Shown: positions 1-15,835, counted from the stretch's first letter. The stretch is DNA of 64,000 nt from Dermanyssus gallinae (GCA_003439945.1 QVRM01002145.1:124001-188000), one strand, 5' to 3'. Translations and numbers: made by a program. Notes: generated by a model not told the origin, from the letters alone.

Positions 1-169
1 ATTTCGGGTCCACCGGTACGATGTGGTTAACGGCCGACTTCGTGTCAATGGCCGGCGACGCGTTCACTCGCGACGTCAGTGCCATCATCGCTTTGGCATT
101 GAGCGGAGATTGGAGATCCTCCGAATCGGAGTCCGAACTCGCCTCGTAGGCGACCAATGAGCTCGCCAT
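1..169 (-). CDS. First coding exon of a probable CDC40/PRP17 splicing factor (partial)
   Basis: Reading leftwards from an ATG at 169-167, 56 codons stay open to the window edge. The product begins MASSLVAYEASSDSDSEDL and ends near AVNHIVPVDPK. A short start followed by an acidic Ser/Asp-rich stretch, then a small hydrophobic block and a VDP motif, matches the N-terminus of PRP17/CDC40, a WD40 spliceosome protein of the second splicing step. The WD40 repeats would lie outside the window. Codon use is ordinary and GC-rich, unlike the repeat-laden DNA to the right. The name is inferred from a short disordered region. Other nuclear proteins also begin with a SLVxYxSSDSE-type motif (PRCC, for example), so coding status is firmer than identity. 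Confidence 0.55.
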   Translation of the reverse strand, partial: MASSLVAYEASSDSDSEDLQSPLNAKAMMALTSRVNASPAIDTKSAVNHIVPVDPK

Positions 170-501
170 GCCGAACGAATAGATACGAAATTACTTCGTT
201 CTAGACGATCAAGAGCGCCAGCGTATTGCGGTCAAAGTCACCCAATGTGACGACCCTCGAGAGCCCTGCAGTTCAGAGAAGTAAGGCACACGCGCAAATG
301 TCAGTTGGACGCCAACCATGTATAAGTCTTTCTAAGCGTTTCGTTTCGTACCCTTTTTCACGGTTTATCTTACCAAAATTCCTTAGCTTACCCTTGATCA
401 CGAACCAGCGCTAGTGTTTTATATGAGGAGGTCTCCACTATAGTAAGTTTCCTTTACTATTACCCCACAGATAATCTTTCTCGTTCTCTTATGACATGAC
501 T

Positions 502-540
<39 letters not shown>

Positions 541-2752
541 CACTTGCAGTGCGGACAGTTTTCCTCAATATTGATCCACTGGGCCTTCCGGGCACAGGAG
601 AACCCGCGTGCGAAATTCAACAGCACAGCCATAATTAGTGACAGACATGTTATTGATATTGATAGCACAACAGGAAATGTTTTGCGGAATTCTGGCTAGT
701 ACACATAAGGTGGTATCAAAGTATTATAGCTTATTAATAGTTTTGCACCGATAAACTATTATAGTCAGCCAGCGGACGCCAACAACACAACCAACGAACT
801 CTGGATAAACTATTATTATTATCGACAAGGTGAAATGCTGTCAAAAACCTTTAATATACAACCATAGGAGTAAGATATATGTATATATATATATATATAT
901 ATGATGGTTAGTAAATGATCATTTTGCTACCTTGATAGCACGCTAACCGTACATAGTACCCTTAGAAAAGTATTGGCTAGTGGAAGAAGTGTGCCACTGT
1001 CCACTGACAAAGTCCCAGGCTCATCTATAACGCAACTAAAGGTCGTTTTAGTGTTTATTATTACGTAAATAAAGTATTTTCTCCATAATAGATCAATAGA
1101 TAATAGACCAGCTGACCACTGGCAATTTACGGGTCAGTCGGGGAGTTTCTCACGTCTAGCAGCAGCAAAACGCCTGAAGACCTCTGAAGACTGCAGGAGA
1201 CAACTGCGATGGTGAGCAATGAGTTATCTGGAACAACGCCTCTAACGTATATTACGAGCTCGTGTGACAACAACAACAGCAACAAGACTGACCAAGCTAT
1301 CTGATCACCACGACTTGCGTCGGGCGATATTGTCACCCTTGTGAATTTCTTCGTGTAGAAAAGCACTGGTCTTTTTATTTACGCCGTTTTCGGCGCCATT
1401 ATGGAATGAACAGGGAATTTATCAAATAACGCCAGGGCGTTCGACTGATAAACAAAGAGGAAGGCGACGGGCCGGAGCCGCGGTGTTTGGTGCCGCGGTT
1501 TTTATTCTATACTATAAAGAATAATCGCTATGACAACAACGTGATATAGTGACGGAACAACACAAACATCCATTTATATGATTATTGGCCCGTTTTGACG
1601 AAACTTGCAAATCGCTTACGCTTTTCGTTGCTGTCGTGTCGAAGTTGACCGTGTTTGGTGGACCACAAGCCACTTACAGTTGACTTGTGTTTTGCGGGAG
1701 GATCATCGCGGCCCCCCTTCTGACTAACAACTCGAACAACGATCGAAATCGAACGCCGGGTCAGAAATATCACGCGCGGGCGGATTTTCCTCTCCTATCT
1801 TCTCTCCTCGGACGAAGGATGAACGACGCACACACAAGCAAACCGCAGCGTCCACAACAACAAGTCACTTCTTGATTGATAAACTGACAGTTTTTTTACA
1901 ACAACAACAGCAGCAGCAGCAACAACAATAATAGTAATACTAATAGTAACAACTAACTTCTTCTTGACAGCTTACGACGTAGGACTTCGACGCGGCAACA
2001 ACAGCCTGTTACGTGTGACACCAAATTGGAGATCTTATGTCAGCACAATAGAAATGCAGCTTACAAGTGGTGTTTAAGTTTAGAGCGAGCAATGCAATGC
2101 AACGAGACAAACTACAAGAAAGCAAATGTGTTAAGAAAGTTTATAGAGATTTTAGTCGGAATCTTAGAAAGCAGAGTAAAGTAGAGGCGAAATAGAGTGT
2201 TCTGGTGTTGTTGCTGTTGTTGTTTTTGTTGTTGTTCTGGGGTTTATTTAGTAGCAGACGACGCCCAGCAGCCGCAAAGCGCGTCTGCAAGCCAGAACGG
2301 CACGCCGCTATTTGTAGTCGTCTGCTACTGGCTTGAAACAGGCTTTTGCCGCCGTATATTTGAACAAACACGCGCGCAACGCTGCGTGCTCAGTTCCACC
2401 TTGGTCCGGTTTTTGGCCTGAGGGGTGAGAGTGCTCCTGTTTTTCACGTTCCCTCTCTCTCCTCGAACAAATGCGCAAGAGAGGCATTTTTTTTTACTAT
2501 GTTTGAGTGAATGTACATACATACTGCTATGCGCAGTATATGTGCAGACTATGTTGCGCATTTAGACACTCGCAGTGCGTAATGTGAGTAGCGAATTTTA
2601 TGGTTGTGTTTCGCGTCGCACCGAGTTGTCGAGACTGCTGGCCTTGCTTTCAAACGTCTACATCTTCACATAATACAACGTTGTATGCTGGGCTTGGTGT
2701 GCGTTGAAATACGGAATTGTTCCAACGTTGTATAGTAATTAATAGAAAACAC
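170..2752. other. Upstream flank of the edge gene, no gene recognised
   Basis: This holds the presumed 5' UTR and promoter side of the minus-strand edge gene. Open frames are short and look random. It contains (TA)n arrays at 504-537 and 882-902 and a CAA/CAG run near 1,900-1,930. A TTG-rich patch lies near 2,203-2,235. I see no splice-consistent exon and no RNA gene. Confidence 0.5.
504..537. repeat. (TA)n microsatellite
   Basis: Pure alternating TA of about 17 units. It produces a meaningless Tyr-Ile run in translation. Confidence 0.95.
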
Positions 2753-2917
2753 AAAAAGAGAGTTATTTTGGTTCATAACTACTAACTAGAGGTGTTTAAA
2801 AAGAGAGTTATTTTGGTTAATACCTACTAACTAGAGGTGTTTAAAAAGAGAGTTATTTTGGTTAATAACTACTAACTAGAGGTGTTTAAAAAGAGAGTTT
2901 ATTTTGGTTAATATAAT
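2753..2917. repeat. 45-bp tandem repeat, about 3.7 copies
   Basis: Units start at 2753, 2798, 2843 and 2888. Each begins AAAAAGAGAGTTATTTTGGT and ends TAACTAGAGGTGTTT. Copies 1-3 differ only at a few positions and the fourth is cut short. The near identity points to recent amplification. No coding frame runs through it. Confidence 0.95.
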
Positions 2918-4446
2918 GGTTTTGACTCCGACGATTATACCGCGATATCTATATACATATGTATATATATATATATTTTTTTAATAATTCTAAAATAATC
3001 TATACATATCGCTTCGTATTACTATTTTTTTTAAAGAAAACGCTGCTGCTTATTAGCATGTTAAATGTTGAATACTTTTTGCTAAAGTAGGTCGTCTGCT
3101 TCATTCATGCCACCTACGCTGCATGAAAAGGTAACGCGTTTTGTCTTCATGAATATCGATTTGGCAAGTACTTTGTAAGGGAAGAATTTCTGCAAAATTA
3201 CCAGCGATAAAAGAAACACATGAGTTCGTTTTATTAAGTCAAAGGCTTTCCAACTCGTTCAATAGAGGCGCTCTATCGATGTGCGACAGGATAATGCTAC
3301 CTTCGCTGCTGTACTCGCTGTTGTCAATTGGAGAAGGCCAGGCCTTTTGATGGCTAAATACGAATATGTTCGCCACAACACACGACTGTTATTTTCGACA
3401 ATGAAAAATAAATAAAAAGTTTTATGTGTCGTTTTCACTTAACTTACTTGGTGTACACGTTCATAAGAAGACAATTGTTGCCTCTTACACAGAAGCAAAT
3501 TAAATAAATATATCAGATTGATGTCGCTTGAAACAAAAGTGATGTGGCAGCGTCTGGCAAACTGGTGCTCTAAATAAAAAGAACAAGAAAAAAGAGTTGT
3601 TGCCAGGTGACTATTTCATTACTGGGCGCTCTCACCCCGTCCCACCCCACTACAAAGTGAGTGGGGCTCGTGGAGTACCCCTCGCGGCTTTATTTCGCCT
3701 TCCGCAACTTGTAGGTTGAAACACGCGGCTATTAAAATGTCGTTTGACGGCGCTGTGATGTTTATTGCAATCATGATCATGCCCGTCGTGAAATTGTATC
3801 AGCTGAATGATAACGTGTTGAACCGTCACATGGTACCCATGGACTTAATAGACAGCAAAGCTAGTCTCGTTTTTCGCAAGTACCCAAATCTAAGAGCGAA
3901 GTACTTGTGCTGCAAATGCAACAGCGAATCCTAGAGGGATACCACTATAACGCAGCAGAGAATGTATTTAGGATTCAGTCACCGCCTCAGAAAAGCGTCG
4001 GCTCTCCTAAAAAACGTATGAGCGTCTTTCTGTCGGGGGGTCTCGGGCAAGGTTCAAAGAGTAGACCTCAAAACCTGTTCCATGTGCAGTACAATACACA
4101 CGTAAACGAATATGAGAGAATAAGAATATTTTTAATTTATCTGTATATAACACTATACATTATGAAAAAAAACCTACACACATAGGTGTTAACCTTGCTG
4201 GGTACACGCACGTACTGCTGCTGCTGTGACCGCAGAGAAAGACAATGCGTGTGTGCGTATACTAAGATTAGTGGCCTTCTAATATCGCGACCCACTTCTT
4301 CACTTTAAGTAACGACAAATGATGAAAGATTCGTACAGTAACAGTATTACAGTTGTTTGGGTTTTAAATCATGAACAGCTCGTTGCACTTGTTTCTTTCC
4401 ACAAGGGGAGAAATGCGTTACGCACGAACGGATACCATCTTTGGAT
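2918..4446. other. Intergenic DNA with one weak small ORF
   Basis: AT-rich sequence with a (TA)n array at about 2953-2976. The only frame of any interest is 3737-3934, listed separately. No transposon or RNA gene was recognised. Confidence 0.4.
3737..3934 (+). CDS. Hypothetical small ORF, 65 residues, weak
   Basis: An ATG at 3737 opens a frame to TAG. It begins MSFDGAVMFIAIMIMPVVK, which would make a single membrane segment or signal anchor. A basic, Cys-containing tail (YLCCKCNSES) follows. The composition is less repetitive than in surrounding frames. I recognise no family and see no flanking exon or poly(A) support, so this may be chance. Confidence 0.12.
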   Translation: MSFDGAVMFIAIMIMPVVKLYQLNDNVLNRHMVPMDLIDSKASLVFRKYPNLRAKYLCCKCNSES

Positions 4447-4526
4447 GTGAGCCGGACAGTGTCGGACTCACCGAAAGACGATCGACGTTACCGACGACGA
4501 TCGATAAAACTCCGGGTTTTATCGAT
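4447..4526. repeat. Two adjacent inverted repeats (hairpins)
   Basis: The first, 4447-4471, pairs 12-base arms at 10 of 12 positions around a single base. The second, 4500-4526, is perfect: ATCGATAAAAC, a 5-base loop, then GTTTTATCGAT. No transposase or tRNA-like sequence is associated. Function unknown. Confidence 0.8.
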
Positions 4527-6667
4527 GGTCTAGAAACCACGGCCCGTCTTAAGCTTCGCTCCAGCCCTCTCAGGTTTTCGATTCATAAATAGTACGATGG
4601 GAGGGACTCTAGCGCAGGTATTACCCGCCAATTCTTGTTTCGAGCAGACGATATGACGATGTCGCCGCCTAAATTCAGTCGTAGCTGTGCCGAATGTGTT
4701 TTGGCGCGTGGAATGTTGTTGTTGTCATTATTATTATTATTATTTTGTTGAGCTAGGCTTGTTGTTTGTGTGATATTTGCTCTGACATTCTGGCTGTCTG
4801 TCAGTGATTTCTTGGTTCTCCAATATACGTGTTGTTGTTTCGTCTACAACTAACTGTTCTTGGCTTAGCAGCCGACAGCCAAAACCCAAGCTGCGCCATC
4901 TCATTGTCGTCTGCTTTGCGTTGAGCGTGCATGGTGGTTGACTTTATGACGCAGTCGTGCCGTTGTTGTTGTTGTTGTTGCTTGTCTTGTTCGCTAATGT
5001 TTTGACGGCGTCGTCGTTATCGTCGTCGTCGTTGTTGTTGTTGTTGTCGTCTTGATCGTTGATGATTATTGGTATTGTTGACAGTTGTTGTGATTGCTTC
5101 GCACTGCATTGCCATCGCCACAGTGATGTTTTGGTGCGCCGCTTCTTCTGCCGCCGCCGCTGCCGCCGCCGTCTGCAAAAAGCGGCGTGAGAGAGCAAAG
5201 CGGGAAAACAGAGGGAGAGGGGGAAAGCACCAAGCAGACGACGACGACGACAGCAACAACAACAACAACAACAGCAACAACGACGAGACCACCTCGTCGT
5301 CCGTTCTCCTATGTTGTGTGAGTGGATGTTGTTGTATCCATTCGCACTTTGTCTTTGTCGAGAAGGCAATATCGAATTCGGAAGCCTGCGGTTGGTTGGT
5401 TAGCTGCTAGTTAGAGTTAGTGGTGGTGGTGGTGTTGTTGATGTTGTTGTTAATGGTTAGTGTTGTTGCTGTAGTTATTGTTGCTGCTGCTGTTGTTGTT
5501 GTTGTTGGTGCTGTAGTCGTCGTTGGAGCAGCAGCAGCAATGAAGTGAGTGACTGTGAATTGAACAACAAACATTTGGTGGATTGGTACTGTGGATTTCA
5601 GTTTCGCACAGTGGGTGTGTGTGTGTTTTTGTTATCGAGTTGTTGTTGCGGCCGTCGTTGTAACCTACCTCCGCCGTTAGAAATTTTGTTGGTCGGTCGC
5701 GGGTATCAATCATCATTTATCTTCATCGGCGGCGGCGGCAGCAACTATCTCGTCTGCGTATCATCATTATAGGTAGGTACGGGTTGTTGTTGTTGTTGGT
5801 GGTGGTGGTGGTGATGCTGTTTTTCTGCCGATGATGTTGCCGATGCTGGGGTAATAAGTAATATAGTATACTATAACACATAATAAATAGCAGCGGTTAC
5901 AATAGTTCAGCAGGACTAAATGTCCCAACTGAACACGGAATGACGGAATGATCGTCTTCGTCATATGCAGTTATGTATGCTGCTGCTGCAGCAACAACAA
6001 CAACGTCAAAAACAAGAATAACATCAAGAACAAGATCAACAACCCATTGTCCTATTCTTAATTCGAACCTAATACACATACAATAACTACAGCAACGACA
6101 ATATAACATTTACCCGCGGATTATGGTAACAATTCGAATGTATCTGCATATTAAAATAATAATAATAATAATAGCACGATACGATATGCTGTGTGTAACG
6201 GCCTCCTCCACCACCCCCGATCCGCCTCCTCCACCACCCCCGATCCACCTCCAATCCACCCCATCCCTCTCCGCCCGTCTTGCAATTCCTCCGTAGGTTC
6301 TCTCTCATAGACATGCATGAGTTGAACACACCTCATCGTTCTCTCGGCGGCCTCTCAGCGTGTGCGTTTCTATTTTTCTATCTATCTGTCTGTCTCTCAC
6401 TCACTCGAGCTTCTAGTTCTATGTTTGTCGGGCAGGCAACTTGGTTTTTCTTTTTTCTATCACCCTTTTTCGTTAGTGTTACCGTGGTAGCGTATTACGA
6501 CGACTACTACTACTATTAATGCGACTAAACCAAAGCGGCGGCAGGCGGTCGAGATAAGGAGATGCATACACACACACAAACAGAGATAGAGAGAGAGAGA
6601 AAGATATACAAGGAAAGATAGAAAGAGAGAAATAGACAAATATATAAGCAGGAGAGAGAGAGAGAAT

Positions 6668-6712
<45 letters not shown>

Positions 6713-7429
6713 GACATATATACAGAGGGGAGAGTGCGAAAGAGACAACAAAGGCAACGAGACGTGACCGAAATACGGATAATTTTTGCACGTGACGTAC
6801 ACGACGACGACGACAACGACGACGGCGAACCGCCATTCTTCGTTTGCTATTGTAGATTACGACGGCGACGACGACAAGTAGAAGAAGAAGTCGCAGCAGC
6901 AGCAGCAGCAAGCAATGCGACGATAATGTCGTAGTAGAGCGTCGCAGTAATAGAAGTGGTGGTGGTGCTGGTAGAACTAGCAACAGCAGTAAAAGACACA
7001 AGTCAACGACGCACACACGCACGCATGCGTTAAAAACAACAACAACAGTTACTAAAGCTACTACTACTACTACTAGTAATAACAACAATAACAACAACAA
7101 CTATTACTACTACTGCTACTACTACTACTACTACTATTGCTATTAGTACAACAACAACAATAACAACATTAGAAACCACAAACATCCGACAATCCGACCC
7201 GTCTGCGCCTGCTGGCTGAGCAACCAACCAACCAACCACCAGTCGTCGAAAGGGAAAAAAAACAACAACAACAGAGCAGCTGATAGAGTCGACATTACTG
7301 CTTCTGCTACTGCGAATCACGCATGAGTTCTACAACAACAATAACAACAACAACAACAGCGGCGGTGGTGGTGGTGGAAAAATACGTACAGCGGGCAAGT
7401 ACACACACACACACGCACTCCTAACCCCC
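4527..7429. repeat. Low-complexity TTG/CAA, CAG, TCG and purine/pyrimidine tracts
   Basis: Interrupted trinucleotide runs dominate. GTT/CTG lie at about 4,960-5,070 and 5,410-5,530, CAA at 5,240-5,280, 5,985-6,005 and 7,030-7,350, and TAC at 7,060-7,140. Dinucleotide runs include GA near 6,580-6,665 and (TA)n at 6671-6706. Long open frames in several phases on both strands encode homopolymeric Asn, Val, Leu, Cys or Ser and are shadows of the repeats. No gene is supported. Confidence 0.8.
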
Positions 7430-7765
7430 CACAGTAAAGTCGTAATACACCCCGAACCCCACAATACAATCGTAATATATCCCCGAACCCCACAACACAA
7501 TCGTAATATATCCCCACCCCCTACAACACAATCGTAATATACCCCCCCCCCCCACACGCTAACAATACATTCGTAACATACCCCCCATCGTAATATACCC
7601 CCCCCCCGCCCCTCCCCTCCCCCACAACACAATCGTAATATGTCCCCAACCTCACAATACATTTGTAATATACCCTCAACCTCACAATACATTTGTAATA
7701 TACACTCCCACCACACAATTGTCATAGACCCCTAACCTCACAATACAATATACCCGCAGCCCCCC
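7430..7765. repeat. C-rich minisatellite, about 31-bp unit
   Basis: Roughly ten imperfect units share the core AATCGTAATATATCCCC followed by CACAA. Spacing is about 30-33 bp where regular. Long C tracts occur at about 7,543-7,553 and 7,599-7,607. The same motif decays further to about 7,930. All cytosine runs are on the plus strand. Confidence 0.85.
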
Positions 7766-9470
7766 AAAATATAGTGTACCTCAACCAAACCCACATTGCA
7801 CTCGGAATTGCACCCCCACCCTCCCGATACAGTCCTAATGCATCTCCAGGCCACTCCAATACAGCACTCGGATATATTCCCAACCTCCAACCCCCGCCCC
7901 CCCCGAAACGCTCCCGACACATCTTCGCCTCCCAGTACACTCCCCCTCAGTGTGACGTGATAAAACAACAACAACAACAATAACAAGTATCCCATTATTG
8001 CAGGTCGATCTGTTTATTGCCCGTTGTTTTGTTGCTGTTGTTGTTGTTGCCGTCTCTCTCTCTCTCTTGTTGTATGGAAAAGTAGTGTGGGCTGTTAATG
8101 TTGTTGTTCTTGTTCTTGTTGTATTTACTAGGCTGTGAAGTTGGGGTTTGGTTGGGTGCTTGTTGTGACTGTGCGGGTGGTGATTGGTTCAAACTGCCGT
8201 CATTGTTGATAGTTGTCATCGTTTTTGTCGTTGCTTGCTTGTTGTTGTTGTTGGAAAGGTAATTGTTGTTGTTGTTGTTAGAAAGGTAATTGTTGTTGTT
8301 GCTGTGGTGGTGGCTGTTGCTGTTGTTGTTGCTGCTGCTGATGTTGTTTTTGTTGTTGTTGTTATTGCTGTTTTTGTTGTTTGTTGTTATTGTTGTCATT
8401 GTGGTGGTGGCTGTTATTGTTGTTGTTGTTGTGATGTTATTGCTGTATGTTAGCTGTGTTGTGCTGTCCAGTCCGTAGGCACAACACGAGCTAGGCCCAG
8501 CGAGGAGTGGTTTTCGGGCTTTGCGTTACCGTGTACGACACGCGTCATCTACGATAGTACGACCTGTCGACCTGTACGGACGGCGTGTAGCATCTAGTAT
8601 CCACGATATACTACAACGACGATATACTAGCTGGTAGTGCGGCGTATCGTCGCGCTGACCCGTCATGTCATGCACGCTTCCGTTGACTTCCCATCTGACT
8701 AAGTGCGTCTTCATCCGTCATCAATCGTCGTCGTCATCCCTCGGGGGGTTTCGCATTCGGTCGGTGTACTAGTGAGTTACTAGGACAGTTGTTGTAGTTG
8801 AAGTGTAGCTACGCTATGTAAGTAAGCAAGTTCGACGCAGGCTATGTTATGCTAAGTAACGGTCAGAAAGACCGATCGACCAACCGACCGAGAGAAACAG
8901 ATAGCAAACAGAAAGTCACTGGAATCACCGCGTAAGTCTGTGAGAGAGTGTTGTTTACATGGGTACGTGCATGTGAGATGAGATAGAGAGAGAGAGGAGA
9001 GCGAGAGCGAGACTAGAGGTGTGTGTGGGTGTCTGTATTGTTGTTGTTTTGCTACACATAGAGTAAGGGTAAGGTGGCAAGCGCCGAATCAACAGACCGC
9101 CGCTCCGAGGCCTGTTGTTGTTGTTATTATTGTTGTTGTTGTTGTCATTATTGACGTCGTTGTTGTTGTTGATGTTGTTGTTGGTACGGACTGAGTGAGT
9201 GGGAAAGAAGGCAAAACAAGTATGTAGTACACACTAGTACTCAGACACACTAGTACTCCATACGTATAAACATACACAGAAACATTCACAAGAACGGGCT
9301 CTTATACACACGTGTCATGTATCAATCGCTAATGCCGCCGCTGCTGCTGCTGCTGGCTCTAGCAAGGCAGGATGATGCCCATAATGCAGCGAAAGGAACC
9401 GACAGAGAAAAAAACGGGCGGGAGTAGCAAAAGGAAAGAGACAAACAAACATGGTGCGAAACAATGAAAC
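7766..9470. repeat. Decayed C-rich DNA, then a GTT-rich tract and unassigned DNA
   Basis: 7,766-7,935 continues the C-rich composition. From 8,025 to 8,455 the plus strand is almost entirely GTT with GCT, GGT and CTT interruptions. 8,460-9,090 is more complex but shows no gene. A second GTT tract lies at 9,112-9,182. Confidence 0.7.
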
Positions 9471-9473
9471 AAA

Positions 9474-9474
<1 letters not shown>

Positions 9475-9519
<45 letters not shown>

Positions 9520-9520
9520 T
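9475..9520. repeat. (AAT)n microsatellite
   Basis: About 15 uninterrupted AAT units within an A-rich flank. No LINE or SINE body is visible immediately beside it. Confidence 0.95.
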
Positions 9521-12954
<3,434 letters not shown>

Positions 12955-13554
12955 GTTTCTTCTTCTTCATCATCTAACTATCTTCTACTTGTACTGCTAA
13001 CCTACATCTTCTACTTGTACTGCTAACTACATCTTCTACTTCTACTGCTAACTACATCTTCTACTTCTACTGCTATACATCGTCTACTTGTACTGCTAAC
13101 AAAATCTTCTCTTCTACTGCTAACTACATTCTTACTACTTGCTAACTAGACTAACTAGTCTTCTACATCGACTGCTAACTACATCTTCTACTTGTACTGG
13201 CTAAATAAGCCTCTACTTCTACTGCTAACTATCTTCTACTTTACTGCTTACTAACATGTTCTACTTACTGCTAACTACATCTTCTACTTCGACTGCTAAC
13301 TACAGCTTCGACTTCTACGGTCTAACTACAATCTTCTACTTCTACGCTGCAAGCTACATTGCTACTTCTACTGCTAACTACATATTGTACTTATTCTACT
13401 TCTACTGCTAACTACCTATTCTACTTCTACTGCTAACTACATCTTCTACTTCTACTGCAAACTACATTTTCTACTTCTACTGCTAACTACATATTCTACT
13501 TATTCTACTTCTACTGCTAACTACATTTTCTACTTTTACTGCTAACTACATCTT

Positions 13555-13565
<11 letters not shown>
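12955..13565. repeat. 25-bp minisatellite, about 24 imperfect copies
   Basis: The repeated unit is close to ACTGCTAACTACATCTTCT plus ACTTCT. Copies carry small indels, so phase drifts and no open frame is kept. The array ends in a pure GCT run at about 13,560-13,588. Confidence 0.9.
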
Positions 13566-13587
<22 letters not shown>

Positions 13588-14957
13588 TTACTTCGATGAC
13601 GATGACGACTACGACGACGATAGCTATTGCTAAGCCTATGGGATTTACAATCCCAACTGTTGTTGTGATTCGTTTGCGAGTGTAGCACAATAGCAACAAG
13701 TAAGGGGCAGATACGATTGTTGCATCTCCTACGACTCAGCTGCACCACCACCACCAGCCGCAGCAACAATTGTCAGCAGCGACAACAACAGTAGCAGCAG
13801 AACCAGATACCAAAAGAGTTGTCAATGACCAAATCTCGTCAACATCAATCACTATCATCTATCGATATTGATTACCTATCGATTAGTGGCGACACCGATA
13901 ATTGCTGCGAGAATTAGCCTGAAAACAATCAATCCTCTTTGGTCTCCTTTTCCCTCCTGTCGTACTCGTTCTACGACGACCACGACGACGACGACAACGA
14001 TTACTTTATTTCTCGACGGGGCGTTATCGTTCTTAGCGCTGTTACTGCTAGCTACTTTCTTATCGTTGTTGTTGTTGTTGTTGTTGTTGTGGTTGTTGTT
14101 GTCGATTGTTGTTGATATTCTTGATGTAGTTGTTATTGTTACTGTTGTCCCTGTTGTGCCTATTGTTGATGTTTTTGCTCTAGTTGTTTTTACTCTTACT
14201 CTAATTTTTGTTGTTGTTCTTATCAATATTGTTGTTGCTGTTGTTGTTGTTCTTATTGATATTCTTGCCCTCGTTGTTGTTAATGTTGTTCTTGTTATTG
14301 TTACTATTGTCCATATTGTTGATATCCTTCTTCTAATTGTTTTTACTCCATCCCTGTTGTTGTTGTCCTTATTGTTGACATAATGTTTTATTTTGTTTGA
14401 CTAAGTATTTGACTGCTACCTACAAAGGTGAATAAATGAAATTGATTGATTATTGTTGACATTCTTGTTCCAGATGTTATTGTTGTTACTGTTGTCCTTA
14501 TTGTTGATATTTTTGCTCTAGTTGTTGTTACTGTTGTTCCTATTGTTGATGTTCTTGGTTTTGTTGTTGTTGTTGATGATGTTTTTTGTTGTTGCTGTTG
14601 CTGTTCTTGTTGATGTTGTCTGTCGTTTTTGTCGTTGTTGTTGTCGTAACGACTTATTTACGATTACGATGCATGATTGGCGTCGTACGTGGCCATTAGT
14701 TACACTCTGTCTTGCCGTCGTTTCTTGCTATTCCGATCGTACTGTTATCGTTGTTGTTGTTGTTGTTGTAACTAAATTGTTGTCGATGTTATTGCTGTTG
14801 CTTTGTTGCTGGTAAGTTACTTGCCACTGCTAATTGCGTGTTGCTTATACAAATATTTTGTTGATGGTAATATTATTGTTGTTGTTTTTTATTATCGTTG
14901 TTGTTGTCGTCGTCGTCGTCGTTGCCATCATTTTGGAGAGTCCATCATCACAAATGG

Positions 14958-15001
<44 letters not shown>

Positions 15002-15512
15002 ATTATTATTCAACGTCGACGGCGCGTTTGTGTCTTCTGCTAGACTTGCATTCTTAATGTGGCGGTGATCATGATGCTGGTGGTGATGGTTATTATGATG
15101 ATGATGATTATTATTAGCAGCCGCCGCAGCGCACGGCGTCGCGGACGAAAGAAAGAGAAAAAGAGACAGAAAGAGGAAAAATTAGAGAGTGAAAGAAACA
15201 AGCTGAGATGTAACGCGCACGGAGAAAAGAAAGGGCAGCAGCAGCATTCGAAAAAGTCGTCGTCGTTGTCGACTTGCCAGATTATCTTATCTACTATCTT
15301 TGCTGCGGCTACAATAGTAGTCAGTTAGTTCAGTCTACTGCGTTAAAGGCAACGGGCAACAACAACAACAACAACAACAACAGCATAGTTCCATCTTACG
15401 ACCCTTTTGCTAACGCTGCTGCTGTTGTTGTTGTTGTTGTACTTTGCTACTGCTGGTGTAGCTGCTTCTAATCGTTGTGGTTGTTGTAGTTGGTATTGTT
15501 GTTGATGTTGTT
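13566..15512. repeat. GTT-rich low-complexity DNA
   Basis: GTT and its one-step variants dominate the plus strand at 14,060-14,380, 14,470-14,650, 14,740-14,800, 14,880-14,925 and 14,955-15,005. 13,700-14,040 and 15,050-15,340 are more complex, with CAA or GAA runs, but show no gene. Confidence 0.75.
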
Positions 15513-15623
15513 GTTGTGGTTGTTACTTTTGGTATTGCTGTTGTTGTGGTTGTTACACTTGGTATTGTTGTTGTTGTGGTTGTTACTTTTGGTATTGTTG
15601 TTGTTGTGGTTGTTACTTTTGGT

Positions 15624-15655
<32 letters not shown>

Positions 15656-15835
15656 GGTTGTTGTCTTTGAGATTATTATGGTTGTAGTTGCTGTTGTTTT
15701 TAATATTCTTGTGGTTGCTGTTATTGTTGTTGTTGTTGTTGTGGTTGTTGTCTTTGAGATTATTATGGTTGTAGTTGTTGTTGTTTTTAATATTCTTGTG
15801 GTTGCTGTTATTGTTGTTGTTATTGTTGTTGTTGT
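15513..15835. repeat. Higher-order repeat: 30-bp units, then an 87-bp tandem duplication
   Basis: Between about 15,513 and 15,625 a 30-bp unit built from GTT triplets and carrying TTACTTTTGGTATT repeats four times with few changes. From 15,661 an 87-bp block starting TTGTCTTTGAGATTATTATG is followed by a second copy starting at 15,748. Both periods are multiples of three, so one frame stays open and encodes a Val-rich run. Lack of sequence diversity argues against a protein. Confidence 0.85.

Noticed and set aside
12955..13565. Regular repeats as a CRISPR array
   Set aside because: Units are contiguous without unique spacers and the genome is eukaryotic.
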